Source: a virus. From it: a stretch of DNA of 49,438 nucleotides. Where the stretch lies: positions 1-49,438 of IMG/VR virus record IMGVR_UViG_3300032156_000018, one strand, 5' to 3'. This document shows, piece after piece, positions 1 through 7,278 of this stretch. A program made the translations under genes and the position numbers. Numbering within the stretch: position 1 is the first letter of the stretch; each line of letters opens with the position of its first letter. The notes below the pieces were generated by a model. That model made no database searches. It was not told where the DNA came from and was given only the letters and a program-made list of their open reading frames with translations.

Positions 1-1
1 C

Positions 2-181
2 GATCCTGGATTATATCGGCTGATCATGGCCCGCGACTACGTGAACGGCAGGCAGACGCCGGAAGAGCGCCGGGCGAAGTATGCCCGCGTCTTTAAAGTC
101 ACCCGGAAGTCGGCCCTGGCCCGGCGCTGCCGGGACTGGACAGAAGGCCATATTAACCTCCTTCTGGACGCGCTGCGCTAA
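2..181 (+). CDS. partial hypothetical protein (C-terminal end)
   Basis: An open frame enters from the left edge and stops at TAA 179-181, overlapping the stop of the convergent polymerase gene by a few bases. If the protein is not longer, the first Met codon is at 26 and gives 51 residues. The visible part is basic and helical (TPEERRAKYARVF, then WTEGHINLLLDALR). No family is recognised. Because the frame is open at base 2, the window does not start at a genome end, so any terminal inverted repeat of this virus is not visible. Confidence 0.4.
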   Translation, partial: DPGLYRLIMARDYVNGRQTPEERRAKYARVFKVTRKSALARRCRDWTEGHINLLLDALR

Positions 182-2127
182 ATAAGCCCCTGGCGCAGCG
201 CCAGCTCAGCCTGGTAGTGGCCGACCTGGGCGATATGCTCCTGAAGCCAGTCCCCGGCCTGCGGCCAGCTCAGGATCTGCGAGCTGAGGACGTCCCAGGC
301 AGACCTGAAGCTGCGTTCCCATACTCGCTTTCTGTCCGAGTTCATGGATAGCTGGCGCTGTCGGGCTGCGATCACGTTGAACGCGGCCCAGGCTTCAGGA
401 TCGGCCGATCGTGCGGTCTGCTTCAGTTTCTTCGTCCTGGTCGTTTCCACGCTCATAATCGGCTCTTTGATACCCGGGCCGAATAGGGACTGAAGCGCGA
501 GCAGATTCCGAAGCGGGAGCGCTTTCTGGAAGCCGCGGGCTTTCGCCCTCTGTCCGGCTATCTGATACACTCCCGAGCCGATCACGGACGCGGTCGCGTT
601 GCTGAACTCGCGCTTCCACTCGCCCAGGCCGTCGCCGATCCTCAGCCCCCGGATCGGCGAGTCGGCCAGTATGCCGTCAGTCGCGAACATGATCGCCCGG
701 TCTGGATCGGCTTTCACCGCGTCGTAGAGCTGGCAGCGCGTCCCGGCCGTGATCTCCGAGGCCCAAATAGGATTAAACAGCGTCCCGGCCTTCACGTTGC
801 CCCGGACGACGAAGCGCAGCTCCATGTTTTCCTCGATAAAGTCCACGACCTTATACATCTCTTCCGGCGGGACATGGTCGAGGATTTGCGGCGATTCCGG
901 GATCATCTGGATCGTCTTCCCGTAGAGGCCGTTCAGTATGATCTTCGTCACGTCAGCCATAGCCGGGTTCGATTTCGCCCACTCCTGGCGTTTTTTGTAG
1001 AGCTTCTTGATCCACGGGAAGGCCAGGTCGTAGTCCTTCGGGTGATATGTCCAGCCTTTCACCACTTCCGGCCTCAGCCCGTCCTCCCTGAGCTGAGCCA
1101 GCTCTGACTGGTTCACGTATATATTCGAGAACCGCCCCGTCGGGTAGATCATAAGGCCGTCTTTGAGCTGGACGCGCAGGGGCGAGATCCGGCACTTCGG
1201 GACTTCCGCCTCGATCTTATAGAACCCGTAATGGGCCTCAGGATCGAACGCCCTGACCGCGTCCCACTTCCCTGCGTCGCACGCGATCAGCCCGGCCTCG
1301 ATCGCCGGGTATGCGCTGTTCAGGTCGTAGCCCGTGACGCTATCTTCGAACGTCCCGACCTTAAAGGTTTCGAACCGCCCGCCCTGGTATGCTTTCAGCG
1401 CGAAGTCCAGGACGGCGATCGACGGGAGCGACATGGCCCGCGTCAGGTTCTCCAGCGTGAACTGCTGCGCGAAGCTCGCGCTGGAGGAGAACGCCCTCGG
1501 GCGCATGATCTCCATAGTGTCCTTATACCGCTTTGCGGCGAGCCTCTGGCAGAGGACGGCGTCCCAGATCGCGTAGCGGTCGAGATCCGCCCGGTAGTGG
1601 GGATCGGAATCGTATCGCGTCGCCGAGAGCGTGGCCTTATTATAGGGCAGGGCCAGCTTCCGCTCCTGGAGGTATTTCTGAGCCGCGTCGTCGAGGCCGA
1701 TCGTGCCGTAGAACTGAGCCATGTCGTAGAACGTGACTGTGTGCTTCCCGCGCTTCAGCTTCAGCGCCTTCCGGGGTATATATTGGATCTTCGTCCGCTC
1801 GAACTCGGCTCGGTCTGCGATCGCGAGCCGCTTCAGGACTTCGTGCGGGAGGTGTTTCAGGAGCGCGAAGGTGTCATACTCCAGATTCCAGAAGAAGTTA
1901 TAGCTGCGTTCCATGAATCGGTTATGGAGAAGGTCGATCACGCCGGGCCAGTCCCGGACGCGCTCGGCTGCCGTCCCGCCGCCAGGCCCGGCGATCGTGA
2001 TCAGGAACGCCCGGCCCTGTTCGGTTTCGGTGTCCAGGCCGACCACGGGCCGGACTCGCCAGTTCCGCCGCCTCGGCTTGATCGTCGATCGGAATTCGAC
2101 CTTTGAAATCTCCTTCTCCCTGACCAT
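178..2127 (-). CDS. polB: family B DNA polymerase, protein-primed type
   Basis: Replicative DNA polymerase with 3'-5' proofreading, 649 aa. Exonuclease motifs are visible: ExoI D32-T-E34, ExoII NLEYD at 81-85 and ExoIII YAIWD at 185-189. They are followed by the linker YQGG at 247-250, polymerase motif A DLNSAYP at 268-274, motif B KIILNGLYG at 395-403 and motif C ATDG around 482-485, where the usual DTD is reduced to TD. The compact size, the YxGG linker and the spacing between motifs A and B (room for TPR1/TPR2 insertions) fit protein-primed enzymes of the phi29/His1 type. This implies a linear genome with terminal proteins. The start at 2127 is preceded by a strong purine-rich ribosome site. 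It is probably in one leftward operon with the basic 260-aa protein upstream. Confidence 0.93.
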   Translation of the reverse strand: MVREKEISKVEFRSTIKPRRRNWRVRPVVGLDTETEQGRAFLITIAGPGGGTAAERVRDWPGVIDLLHNRFMERSYNFFWNLEYDTFALLKHLPHEVLKRLAIADRAEFERTKIQYIPRKALKLKRGKHTVTFYDMAQFYGTIGLDDAAQKYLQERKLALPYNKATLSATRYDSDPHYRADLDRYAIWDAVLCQRLAAKRYKDTMEIMRPRAFSSSASFAQQFTLENLTRAMSLPSIAVLDFALKAYQGGRFETFKVGTFEDSVTGYDLNSAYPAIEAGLIACDAGKWDAVRAFDPEAHYGFYKIEAEVPKCRISPLRVQLKDGLMIYPTGRFSNIYVNQSELAQLREDGLRPEVVKGWTYHPKDYDLAFPWIKKLYKKRQEWAKSNPAMADVTKIILNGLYGKTIQMIPESPQILDHVPPEEMYKVVDFIEENMELRFVVRGNVKAGTLFNPIWASEITAGTRCQLYDAVKADPDRAIMFATDGILADSPIRGLRIGDGLGEWKREFSNATASVIGSGVYQIAGQRAKARGFQKALPLRNLLALQSLFGPGIKEPIMSVETTRTKKLKQTARSADPEAWAAFNVIAARQRQLSMNSDRKRVWERSFRSAWDVLSSQILSWPQAGDWLQEHIAQVGHYQAELALRQGLI

Positions 2128-2155
2128 GCTTCTCCCCCTCTTGCCAGGCCCGCCT

Positions 2156-2193
2156 TAAAGTGCCTTTACGCGGATCTTGATAAAGTCACTTTA
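2156..2193. promoter_or_regulatory. paired TAAAGT/ACTTTA dyads upstream of the polymerase gene
   Basis: Two 13-bp dyads lie 25 bp apart: TAAAGTGCCTTTA at 2156-2168 and TAAAGTCACTTTA at 2181-2193. The second is palindromic about its central base and overlaps the stop codon of the upstream gene. The first is the exact reverse complement of 8001-8013, in the other intergenic operator-like site of this virus. This suggests a shared DNA-binding protein; the ribbon-helix-helix protein at 3664-3873 is one candidate. Confidence 0.5.
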
Positions 2194-2973
2194 ACGTGGC
2201 CCGGCGAACCTGTCGCCCCTGAACAGCGGCCTCCCCTTCAGCCGCGTCTTCCCCTTCTTGGACAGCTTGCGGAGCTGCTCGAAGCTTGACCTGAACGCTT
2301 TCGTCCGCGTGGACGTTTCGCGCTCGATCCAGTCCCCGGTGTCGGCCGTGAACAGGCCGATACGGCGGCGTGCGACCATTTCGCGGACAGAGCCGACGGG
2401 CCGCCCCCGGCCCGGGTGTGCCACGCCCGCGCCGTAGCTCAGGACATACGTATAACCGCCCCGGACGATCTCCCATTTAGCCCCGGCCTGGACGCCCCCG
2501 AAGCGGCGCTCGATCGCCTCGGCGATCGTGGCCGTGCCGTTCTCTCTCAGATAGTCGAGCATTTCTTCGCGCAGGGTTTCGACCGGGACATGGCCGGGCA
2601 TGACGCGGTTCGGAGGCCCGCGGACGTCCATTCGGTAGCCTTCGAAATTGATCACGAAAAAGGCATAGGAGAAATAGGTCTGGAAGGTCTTTTCGATCAC
2701 GCTGTCGATCAGGAGCTGGACGCGGACGCGCTGGCCCGGCCTCGGCTTCGGGAGTAATGGAGAGCGTTTAAGAGTCAGGACGACGTAGCGATCCCGGCGC
2801 GTGATCGGGATCGTGATCCCGCGCTTCTTCCCAGGCCAGGAGATCCTGGCATGAGTGGCTATATAGGCTTTGTCGCCGAACGCATGGCGAAGCGCGACGG
2901 CCCTGTTCCCTGTCCGGCCGTAGCGGCCGACAGGGAGAAGAGCCTGGCCGCCTTTAACGGCGAACCTGACCAT
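2191..2973 (-). CDS. basic hypothetical protein, candidate genome terminal protein
   Basis: A 260-aa, strongly basic protein (C-terminal third rich in Arg and Lys, ending RFAGPR) lies immediately upstream of the protein-primed polymerase on the same strand. The middle contains a possible small helical domain (around 130-175) and a Tyr/Gly-rich stretch. Terminal proteins of phi29-like systems have similar length (about 230-270 aa), are basic, are very divergent and are usually encoded next to the polymerase. That role is therefore inferred from position, size and charge only; no motif proves it. It could instead be a DNA-binding or virion protein. The gene is separated from the next leftward gene by 188 bases holding a hairpin and a tRNA-like segment. 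Confidence 0.6.
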   Translation of the reverse strand: MVRFAVKGGQALLPVGRYGRTGNRAVALRHAFGDKAYIATHARISWPGKKRGITIPITRRDRYVVLTLKRSPLLPKPRPGQRVRVQLLIDSVIEKTFQTYFSYAFFVINFEGYRMDVRGPPNRVMPGHVPVETLREEMLDYLRENGTATIAEAIERRFGGVQAGAKWEIVRGGYTYVLSYGAGVAHPGRGRPVGSVREMVARRRIGLFTADTGDWIERETSTRTKAFRSSFEQLRKLSKKGKTRLKGRPLFRGDRFAGPR

Positions 2974-2996
2974 GCGACACTCTCCCCCCTGCCATA

Positions 2997-3066
2997 CGCC
3001 CCGCTGCGGATTCGAACCGCGAGGGCCAGGCTGACGCTCGGAGAGTGAAAAGCCCGCCCACGGGGC
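2997..3066 (-). other. tRNA-like segment (T-arm and acceptor), possible att-site relic
   Basis: Read on the minus strand, this 70-base stretch starts GCCCCGT, which can pair over 7 bp with GCGGGGC near its other end. It contains a T-arm-like block GCGGTTCGAATCCGC in the right place before the acceptor strand. The 38 bases between do not form a convincing D arm or anticodon arm, so it is not called an intact tRNA gene. It may be a tRNA 3'-end fragment of the kind used as viral attachment sites, or simply a palindromic site (GCGGaTTCGAAcCGC). Confidence 0.3.
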
Positions 3067-3122
3067 AGCTCCCTATTTTAGAATGGAACAAAGATAAAAA
3101 CTTATTGGTCTGCCGCGATAGC

Positions 3123-3144
3123 TCCGGGCCTCTGGAGGCCCGGA
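3123..3144. terminator. 9-bp perfect hairpin after the leftward small-gene operon
   Basis: TCCGGGCCT at 3123-3131 pairs perfectly with AGGCCCGGA at 3136-3144 around a 4-base loop. It lies just beyond the stop of the 3162-3548 gene on the minus strand. In the transcript direction a T-rich stretch (opposite 3090-3105) follows about 20 bases later. A transcription terminator or RNA-processing hairpin is the likely role, inferred from position. Confidence 0.45.
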
Positions 3145-3161
3145 ACTGTTCGCGAGTGAAC

Positions 3162-3548
3162 TCACTCTGTCGTCTGCGCCCGGTAGCACTTTGTCGGGCC
3201 GCGCTCAGGCAGATCCACGATCTCGGCGGTGATCACGACGCGAAGCCCTGCCAGGACGGCGAGGTTTCGCTTCTTCGCGATCACGGCCAGGGCGTGCCTC
3301 AGCGTGCGCGGGACGACGATCTGGCCGACCAGGTCGCCCTTCTTCACGGCCATGAAATAGGCCGATCCTTGCGGAAGCTTCTCATGCTCGACCAGCTTCG
3401 GCTCGCCCGTGATCTCCACGGCGAGCTGTTCCTTCAGCTCTGGCAGGTCGAAGGTCTGCTTCCCTTCGAACTCAGCGGCGCGGTTCAGGCCGTCGGCGTC
3501 GAAATCTTCCGCCCATGCGGGTATAGTCGCTTTGCTTCTTTCTCCCAT
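3162..3548 (-). CDS. hypothetical protein
   Basis: A 128-aa protein when started at ATG 3548, which has GGAGG about 11 bases upstream; a longer in-frame extension to 3641 lacks such a site. The N-terminus is polar and acidic (WAEDFDADG), the middle has alternating beta-like strands (QTFDLPELKEQLAVEI), and the C-terminus has hydrophobic strands around VVPRTLRHALAVIAKKR. No family was recognised. Its place in the leftward operon with a ribbon-helix-helix protein and the packaging ATPase suggests an early or replication-linked protein, possibly DNA-binding, but this is inference. Confidence 0.6.
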   Translation of the reverse strand: MGERSKATIPAWAEDFDADGLNRAAEFEGKQTFDLPELKEQLAVEITGEPKLVEHEKLPQGSAYFMAVKKGDLVGQIVVPRTLRHALAVIAKKRNLAVLAGLRVVITAEIVDLPERGPTKCYRAQTTE

Positions 3549-3663
3549 GTTGCTCAGTCCTCCATGTTCTTTTTTAATCACTCGAAGAAAACGCAGGGTG
3601 TCCTGAACAGTAATAGATCCCCTGACTCTCCGAGCTGTCACCCGGGAGAAGGCAGGGCGCGGT

Positions 3664-3873
3664 TTAAGTAGTTTTCGCTTTCGCTGCGAGCTTCAGCGCC
3701 CGGTCTGCCGCGTCCTCGGCCTCGATCCCTGTCCAGGCGATCCTGTTCAGGGTATCGCTAAAACTCTCATGGCTCTGCTGGCGTTTCCGCAGCTCATGGA
3801 TCAGGGCTTCGTCCATGTTCACGCTCTTCTGAGCGCGGGCGAAGACCTCATTTGTGCGGCCGAAGCGCGGCAT
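3664..3873 (-). CDS. ribbon-helix-helix (CopG/Arc-like) regulator
   Basis: A 69-aa protein whose core (residues about 17-50) has the pattern of a short strand SVNMDEAL, a helix IHELRKRQQ, and then HESFSDTLNRIA. The SFSD-x-x-x-R segment is typical of CopG/VapB-type ribbon-helix-helix DNA-binding proteins. Such dimers bind short palindromes, so this is a candidate binder of the TAAAGT dyads at 2156-2193 and 7972-8016 (inference). The gene starts 5 bases after the stop of the upstream 81-aa gene, with GAGGGG as ribosome site, so translation is probably coupled. Confidence 0.65.
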   Translation of the reverse strand: MPRFGRTNEVFARAQKSVNMDEALIHELRKRQQSHESFSDTLNRIAWTGIEAEDAADRALKLAAKAKTT

Positions 3874-3877
3874 GATC

Positions 3878-4123
3878 TCAGCCCCTCACGGCCGCGTCGA
3901 TCCTCGCCAGGGCTTCGTCCGGGACGTAGCCCTCGGCCATGCGTCGCTTCACTCTGCGGGCCAGGTTCATATAGACCAGCTCGGCAGGCCCGGCCAGGTT
4001 CGCCTTCCGCTGCGTCTGGACTAAAAACGCGTTCGCCAGGATCAGGAGATCGTCCAGCTCCAGGCTTTGCGTGAGCTTCAGCACGTTCTCGATCGTTGTC
4101 ACCGCTTCGTCAGATATTGCCAT
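3878..4123 (-). CDS. small helical hypothetical protein
   Basis: An 81-aa all-helical protein (ENVLKLTQSLELDDLLILANAF, then a basic helix ARRVKRRMAEGY and an acidic end). It sits between the packaging ATPase and the ribbon-helix-helix gene in a tightly packed leftward operon. No family was recognised. Helix pattern and size would fit a small DNA- or protein-binding adaptor, but there is no direct evidence. Confidence 0.55.
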   Translation of the reverse strand: MAISDEAVTTIENVLKLTQSLELDDLLILANAFLVQTQRKANLAGPAELVYMNLARRVKRRMAEGYVPDEALARIDAAVRG

Positions 4124-4135
4124 GTCGTCACCTTT

Positions 4136-4795
4136 TTAGCCATAGTGCTTAAACTTCCGCTCCCCGGCCCGGACTCGGCGCAGCTCCCCGGTCTGCGGAC
4201 AGAAATAGATCGCCACGAACTGAGGCAGGGCCGGGAGCTGGTCGATCGGTATCCCGCAGCGCTTCAGGTAGTCGAGCGCGTTCGGTTCGTGGATATTGAA
4301 CAGGATAAAATCGTCAGCCTGGGCGATCAGCGTCTTCGACACTTCGGCAGGCTTCAGGCTGGCAGCGAGAATGTCGATCTTATGCTTCCGGCCCTGGTCG
4401 ATCAGCCGCCGGAAGCCCGGCTTCACCTGTCCGAACTGAGGCGCGAGTTCCTGGACTTCCTCGACCATGACGACGCGGCCGCCCACGTCCAGGATCGCGA
4501 ACATGAGCCGATCGACCTCTTCGGTGAAAACGTCGAACGCGATCATGTCGGGATAGACGACCAGGCCGTGCCAGCGCTCCAGGAGCGCGTGCCAGTTGAT
4601 CCGGCCTATCATGTCGGCCTGGATCGGGAGCAGCCACGCGTTCGGGTGAGCCTTCGCAAAACTGAAATGTTCCTGGCCGTAGTCTATGATCACGAACGGC
4701 TTACTGACGCGCTGCTCCATGTCCGCGCCCATGAGGTAGCTCTTCCCCTGGCCCTTCCGGCCCAGGGTGACGCGGATCTGGCTTCTGAGCGCCAT
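4136..4795 (-). CDS. FtsK/HerA-type (A32-like) genome packaging ATPase
   Basis: A 219-aa P-loop ATPase that should pump viral DNA into preformed, probably membrane-containing capsids. Walker A is GRKGQGKS at 12-19. Walker B is RVVMVEE at 107-113 with the paired acidic residues. A conserved QGRKHKIDILAASLKP block at 135-149 matches the arginine-finger/sensor region. Length and motif spacing fit the compact A32-like ATPases of internal-membrane viruses (PRD1 P9, STIV B204, SH1 ATPase) rather than cellular FtsK or HerA. It lies between a helical protein and a membrane-associated protein in the leftward arm. It is one of the two hallmark genes that define region A as a tail-less virus. Confidence 0.88.
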   Translation of the reverse strand: MALRSQIRVTLGRKGQGKSYLMGADMEQRVSKPFVIIDYGQEHFSFAKAHPNAWLLPIQADMIGRINWHALLERWHGLVVYPDMIAFDVFTEEVDRLMFAILDVGGRVVMVEEVQELAPQFGQVKPGFRRLIDQGRKHKIDILAASLKPAEVSKTLIAQADDFILFNIHEPNALDYLKRCGIPIDQLPALPQFVAIYFCPQTGELRRVRAGERKFKHYG

Positions 4796-4799
4796 GAGA

Positions 4800-5372
4800 T
4801 CACCCGGCGAGTTCCTTCGGCTCTGAAGGCTTCGTATGCTCTCTGTGATATGCTGAGTCCTGCCCTGCGGGTTTTGCTCCTGGCTTCTGCTCTCCTGGCT
4901 TCGCTGCTGGCTTCTGCTCTTCAGCGTTCGGCGCTTCCCCGATCTTCGAGATCACGACAGCGCCGACTCCGATCGAGGCCATGACGAACGGCGGCCAGGG
5001 GCTGCTGGTATCGAGCTGCGGCAGGTAGAAGTCGATCAAATCGACGACAGTCGCGCCCCACTCGATCGCGGCCATGTCTTCGTAAGTCATGCGGAAGCCT
5101 GGGCGTGACTTCCCGACCAGGGCGGTGATCAGGACGCAGCCGAGTTTATCGACGCGTTCGGCGAATTTCTTTTTCAGCTCGGGCGTCATAGGCTTAAACC
5201 CATGCCCGGCTGGCTGGTCGCCCCCTGGAGGCAGCGCTCCGGGCAGCTCTTCCGGCGGATAGTCCAGAAGATCCTCGCCAGACTCAGGCGCTGGCTTCAG
5301 GACTGGCGCACGTTTCAGGTCAGGATCTGCCGGATTCCTGACGCGATCCTTCAGCCGCACGTCGTCCGGCAT
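4800..5372 (-). CDS. hypothetical protein with hydrophobic segments
   Basis: A 190-aa protein started at ATG 5372, which has GGAGAGG a few bases upstream and overlaps the end of the preceding gene by 3 bases. A longer frame upstream is the low-complexity shadow of that gene. The N-terminal third is Pro-rich (LLDYPPEELPGALPPGG). A helix-rich middle contains LGCVLITALVG, followed by a hydrophobic segment WPPFVMASIGVGAVVISKIG (about 140-160) and a charged Lys/Pro tail. The overall shape suggests a membrane-associated virion protein. Position next to the packaging ATPase is consistent with a vertex or membrane role; no family is recognised. Confidence 0.6.
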   Translation of the reverse strand: MPDDVRLKDRVRNPADPDLKRAPVLKPAPESGEDLLDYPPEELPGALPPGGDQPAGHGFKPMTPELKKKFAERVDKLGCVLITALVGKSRPGFRMTYEDMAAIEWGATVVDLIDFYLPQLDTSSPWPPFVMASIGVGAVVISKIGEAPNAEEQKPAAKPGEQKPGAKPAGQDSAYHREHTKPSEPKELAG

Positions 5373-5374
5373 GG

Positions 5375-5626
5375 TCAGCCTCTCCGAACCTGGGGATCTC
5401 TGCGCTGCGCCTGCGCTCCGGCCTTCGCCTGCGCTGCTGCCTGTTTCGCCCGCTGCTGCTCCTGGACGTGGTTCACGTAGTTCTGGATCTCGCCCTGGAT
5501 CACGTTCAGGACAGACTGGACGACCGCCGCGCCCTTCAGGTTCAGGGCCACGCGGGGCGTCTTCTCGCTGTCCTGTTTCACTTCGACGCGGACGCTGTTC
5601 TCTTCCATGCTCAGTTTTAGCTCCAT
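5375..5626 (-). CDS. small hypothetical protein
   Basis: An 83-aa protein. ATG 5626 is preferred over the GTG three codons upstream because AAGGAG lies about 10 bases before the ATG. The N-terminus alternates beta-like (ELKLSMEENSVRVEVKQ). The second half is a Gln/Ala-rich amphipathic helix with coiled-coil potential (VQEQQRAKQAAAQAKAGAQ). It overlaps the following gene by three bases of reading frame, so the two are probably co-translated. Function unknown. Confidence 0.55.
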   Translation of the reverse strand: MELKLSMEENSVRVEVKQDSEKTPRVALNLKGAAVVQSVLNVIQGEIQNYVNHVQEQQRAKQAAAQAKAGAQAQRRDPQVRRG

Positions 5627-5644
5627 AGTCTTCACGCTCCTTAA

Positions 5645-6292
5645 TCACGGCCTCCCTGTCCACGGATCGACGGGCAGATCAGGATCTTCTGTTTTCGAGG
5701 ATACGGCCCGGGCCTGGACTTCGACCACGTCGGCCCTGCGCCGTTTCGAGATCAGGGCGTGGGCGGCGTATGCCAGGCCAGCGGCGAGGATCGCCCCGGC
5801 CAGCAGCCAGACCGCGATCCGGCGTTTCGGCGCTGGCCTGGTCTGGTCTTCGTCCCCGTCTATATTATAGGCGTCGCCAGGTTCGGCGATCTCCAGCTCA
5901 GGGTTCGGCCTGGTTCGCTCGCGCTCTCTCAGGTTCAGGTCGAGGTCGCGGGTGAAATCCTGAAGCTCGGCTTTTTCGTCAGGGATCGCCGGGCTGTCAG
6001 AGGCCGGAGCGGGCGGAAGGGCTGAGGGAGAAGCCAGATCTTCCGCCGCTTCGGGCCTGTCTGGAGGAATAGCCGGGGCGGCGGCAGGCTCAGGTTCGGC
6101 CGTAGCCTGCGCGTCCGCCTCGGGTTCTGCGTAGTTTTCCTTTTCCTTTGCGAGTTTATCGGCTTTCTGCCTGCGTCGGCACGTCTTGGAATCGGTATGC
6201 ATGGCGAAGCTGCCTTCATTCCCGCACGGCAGCCCGCACTTCGGGCATAAGATTTTAACGCGTTTTTCGTCGGATACTTGCGCCTTTCCCAT
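5645..6292 (-). CDS. zinc-finger and single-membrane-span protein
   Basis: A 215-aa protein, first gene of the leftward arm. The N-terminus carries a C2HC-like zinc finger (CPKCGLPCGNEG, then H and C around residues 32-38) followed by a Lys-rich helix. A long Pro/Ala/Glu low-complexity linker occupies about 55-105. A membrane helix IAVWLLAGAILAAGLAYAAH lies near residues 158-180, with a short basic RRR flank. The layout, a nucleic-acid or protein-binding head tethered to a membrane by a flexible linker, would suit a protein that anchors the genome or packaging complex to the virion membrane. That role is inference. Confidence 0.6.
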   Translation of the reverse strand: MGKAQVSDEKRVKILCPKCGLPCGNEGSFAMHTDSKTCRRRQKADKLAKEKENYAEPEADAQATAEPEPAAAPAIPPDRPEAAEDLASPSALPPAPASDSPAIPDEKAELQDFTRDLDLNLRERERTRPNPELEIAEPGDAYNIDGDEDQTRPAPKRRIAVWLLAGAILAAGLAYAAHALISKRRRADVVEVQARAVSSKTEDPDLPVDPWTGRP

Positions 6293-6318
6293 GTTTTCGG
6301 CCTCCCCGGGGGGTATAT

Positions 6319-6340
6319 CTATAAACCTATTTATAAACTT
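6319..6340. promoter_or_regulatory. bidirectional archaeal promoter between the two arms
   Basis: The divergent gap 6293-6387 contains the self-complementary box TTTATAAA at 6330-6337 and a second box CTATAAAC at 6319-6326. Read leftward, the box is preceded by an A-rich BRE-like stretch (GAAAAGTTTATAAATAGG), a good archaeal promoter for the gene starting at 6292. Read rightward it would serve 6388, whose ribosome site GGGGGGTGA lies just upstream of its ATG. Both arms of region A are therefore probably driven from here. Confidence 0.65.
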
Positions 6341-6387
6341 TTCTCCCCCTTAATAGGTCACCCTAAAAAGGGGGGTGAAATAACGAC

Positions 6388-6717
6388 ATGGCAGACCTCA
6401 AAGAGTTGATGAGCGGCGACGCTCTGACTCTCTACGCTGGCGCTGTCCTCGGATTCTACGGCCCGCGAATCGTCCACACCTGGGGAATCGCGAAGATCGT
6501 GGAAGCGGTCTTCAAGCCGAAAGAGGGCGAAGCCAGAAAGGGACTCAGCGATCCCGCGAACTGGACAGAGATCACCGACATAGCCTTCGGCGTCGCGACT
6601 CTTGCAGTAGTCAAGAACGTGACTCTGAAGCGTGGTATGCTCGCAGGCGTCGGCCTGAGCCTCTTCGACCACGTCCTCGCTCGCTTCCCTGACGTGAAAG
6701 CGAAGCTGCCCGGGTGA
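6388..6717 (+). CDS. small membrane-associated virion protein candidate
   Basis: A 109-aa protein and the first gene of the rightward arm, with a strong GGGGGGTGA site before its ATG. Three weakly hydrophobic helices can be seen (TLYAGAVLGFYGPRIV, TDIAFGVATLAVVK and MLAGVGLSLF). In sphaerolipovirus-type genomes a small membrane protein directly precedes the two capsid genes; the same position here makes a virion-membrane role plausible. The stop codon lies 3 bases before the next ATG, in the overlapping ribosome site GGTGATC. Confidence 0.6.
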   Translation: MADLKELMSGDALTLYAGAVLGFYGPRIVHTWGIAKIVEAVFKPKEGEARKGLSDPANWTEITDIAFGVATLAVVKNVTLKRGMLAGVGLSLFDHVLARFPDVKAKLPG

Positions 6718-6722
6718 TCAAC

Positions 6723-7148
6723 ATGGCAATATATGAGATCACGAAAGGCAGCGAAGGCGTGACTCTGACACCGAACACCGCGGGCCAGAGTTCCCCTATC
6801 GTTTCTATCCAGGTTCAGCCGACGAAGAGCTATACAGTCATGCCGAACGCGCTCTTCCAGCTTTTCCTGAAGGACAACGCCCCGGCGAACCTCCCGGACG
6901 ACTCGACCTTCGAAATGTGGGTTGAGGACGTCAGCGGCGACCTCCCTATAAGGCTCAGGTCGTGGGACATGGGAAGGTTCAACAACGCGAACCAGTTCAA
7001 CAGCGACTCGCAGATCAGGCTGGACATAGACAAGCACTACAAGCTCGCCGAGCTGCGGAAGATCATCTTCAAGCTGACCTCGACCGCTGTCGTGGACTGG
7101 ACGCAGGCAGGGACGAAGTTCATGCTCCAGGTCGATCGCCTGGGCTGA
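6723..7148 (+). CDS. small major capsid protein candidate (single jelly-roll)
   Basis: A 141-aa, beta-rich protein without a signal or membrane segment, started at ATG 6723, with GGTGATC six bases upstream. Alternating strands such as SSPIVSIQVQP, FEMWVEDVSG and KIIFKLTSTAVVDW, with few long helices, fit a compact beta-barrel. It is followed after 130 bases by a second, larger beta-rich protein. Adjacent small and large capsid genes next to an A32-like ATPase recall the VP7/VP4 pair of SH1-like viruses. This is an analogy of layout and predicted fold; sequence homology could not be tested. Confidence 0.5.
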   Translation: MAIYEITKGSEGVTLTPNTAGQSSPIVSIQVQPTKSYTVMPNALFQLFLKDNAPANLPDDSTFEMWVEDVSGDLPIRLRSWDMGRFNNANQFNSDSQIRLDIDKHYKLAELRKIIFKLTSTAVVDWTQAGTKFMLQVDRLG

Positions 7149-7278
7149 ACAGAAGACGTTTTTGTTTTTTTCGATCACACCGCGAACCCGGCTTATACCC
7201 GGGCCGCGGTTTCAACCCGACGCACGCGTTCAGCGTTCTCCCGAAGGCTGGAGAGCGTGGTCGTGGGGGGTGAAAGGA

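Noticed and set aside
1-181. Left terminal inverted repeat of the protein-primed virus
   Set aside because: The window begins inside an open frame, and no inverted copy of this stretch was seen elsewhere in region A.
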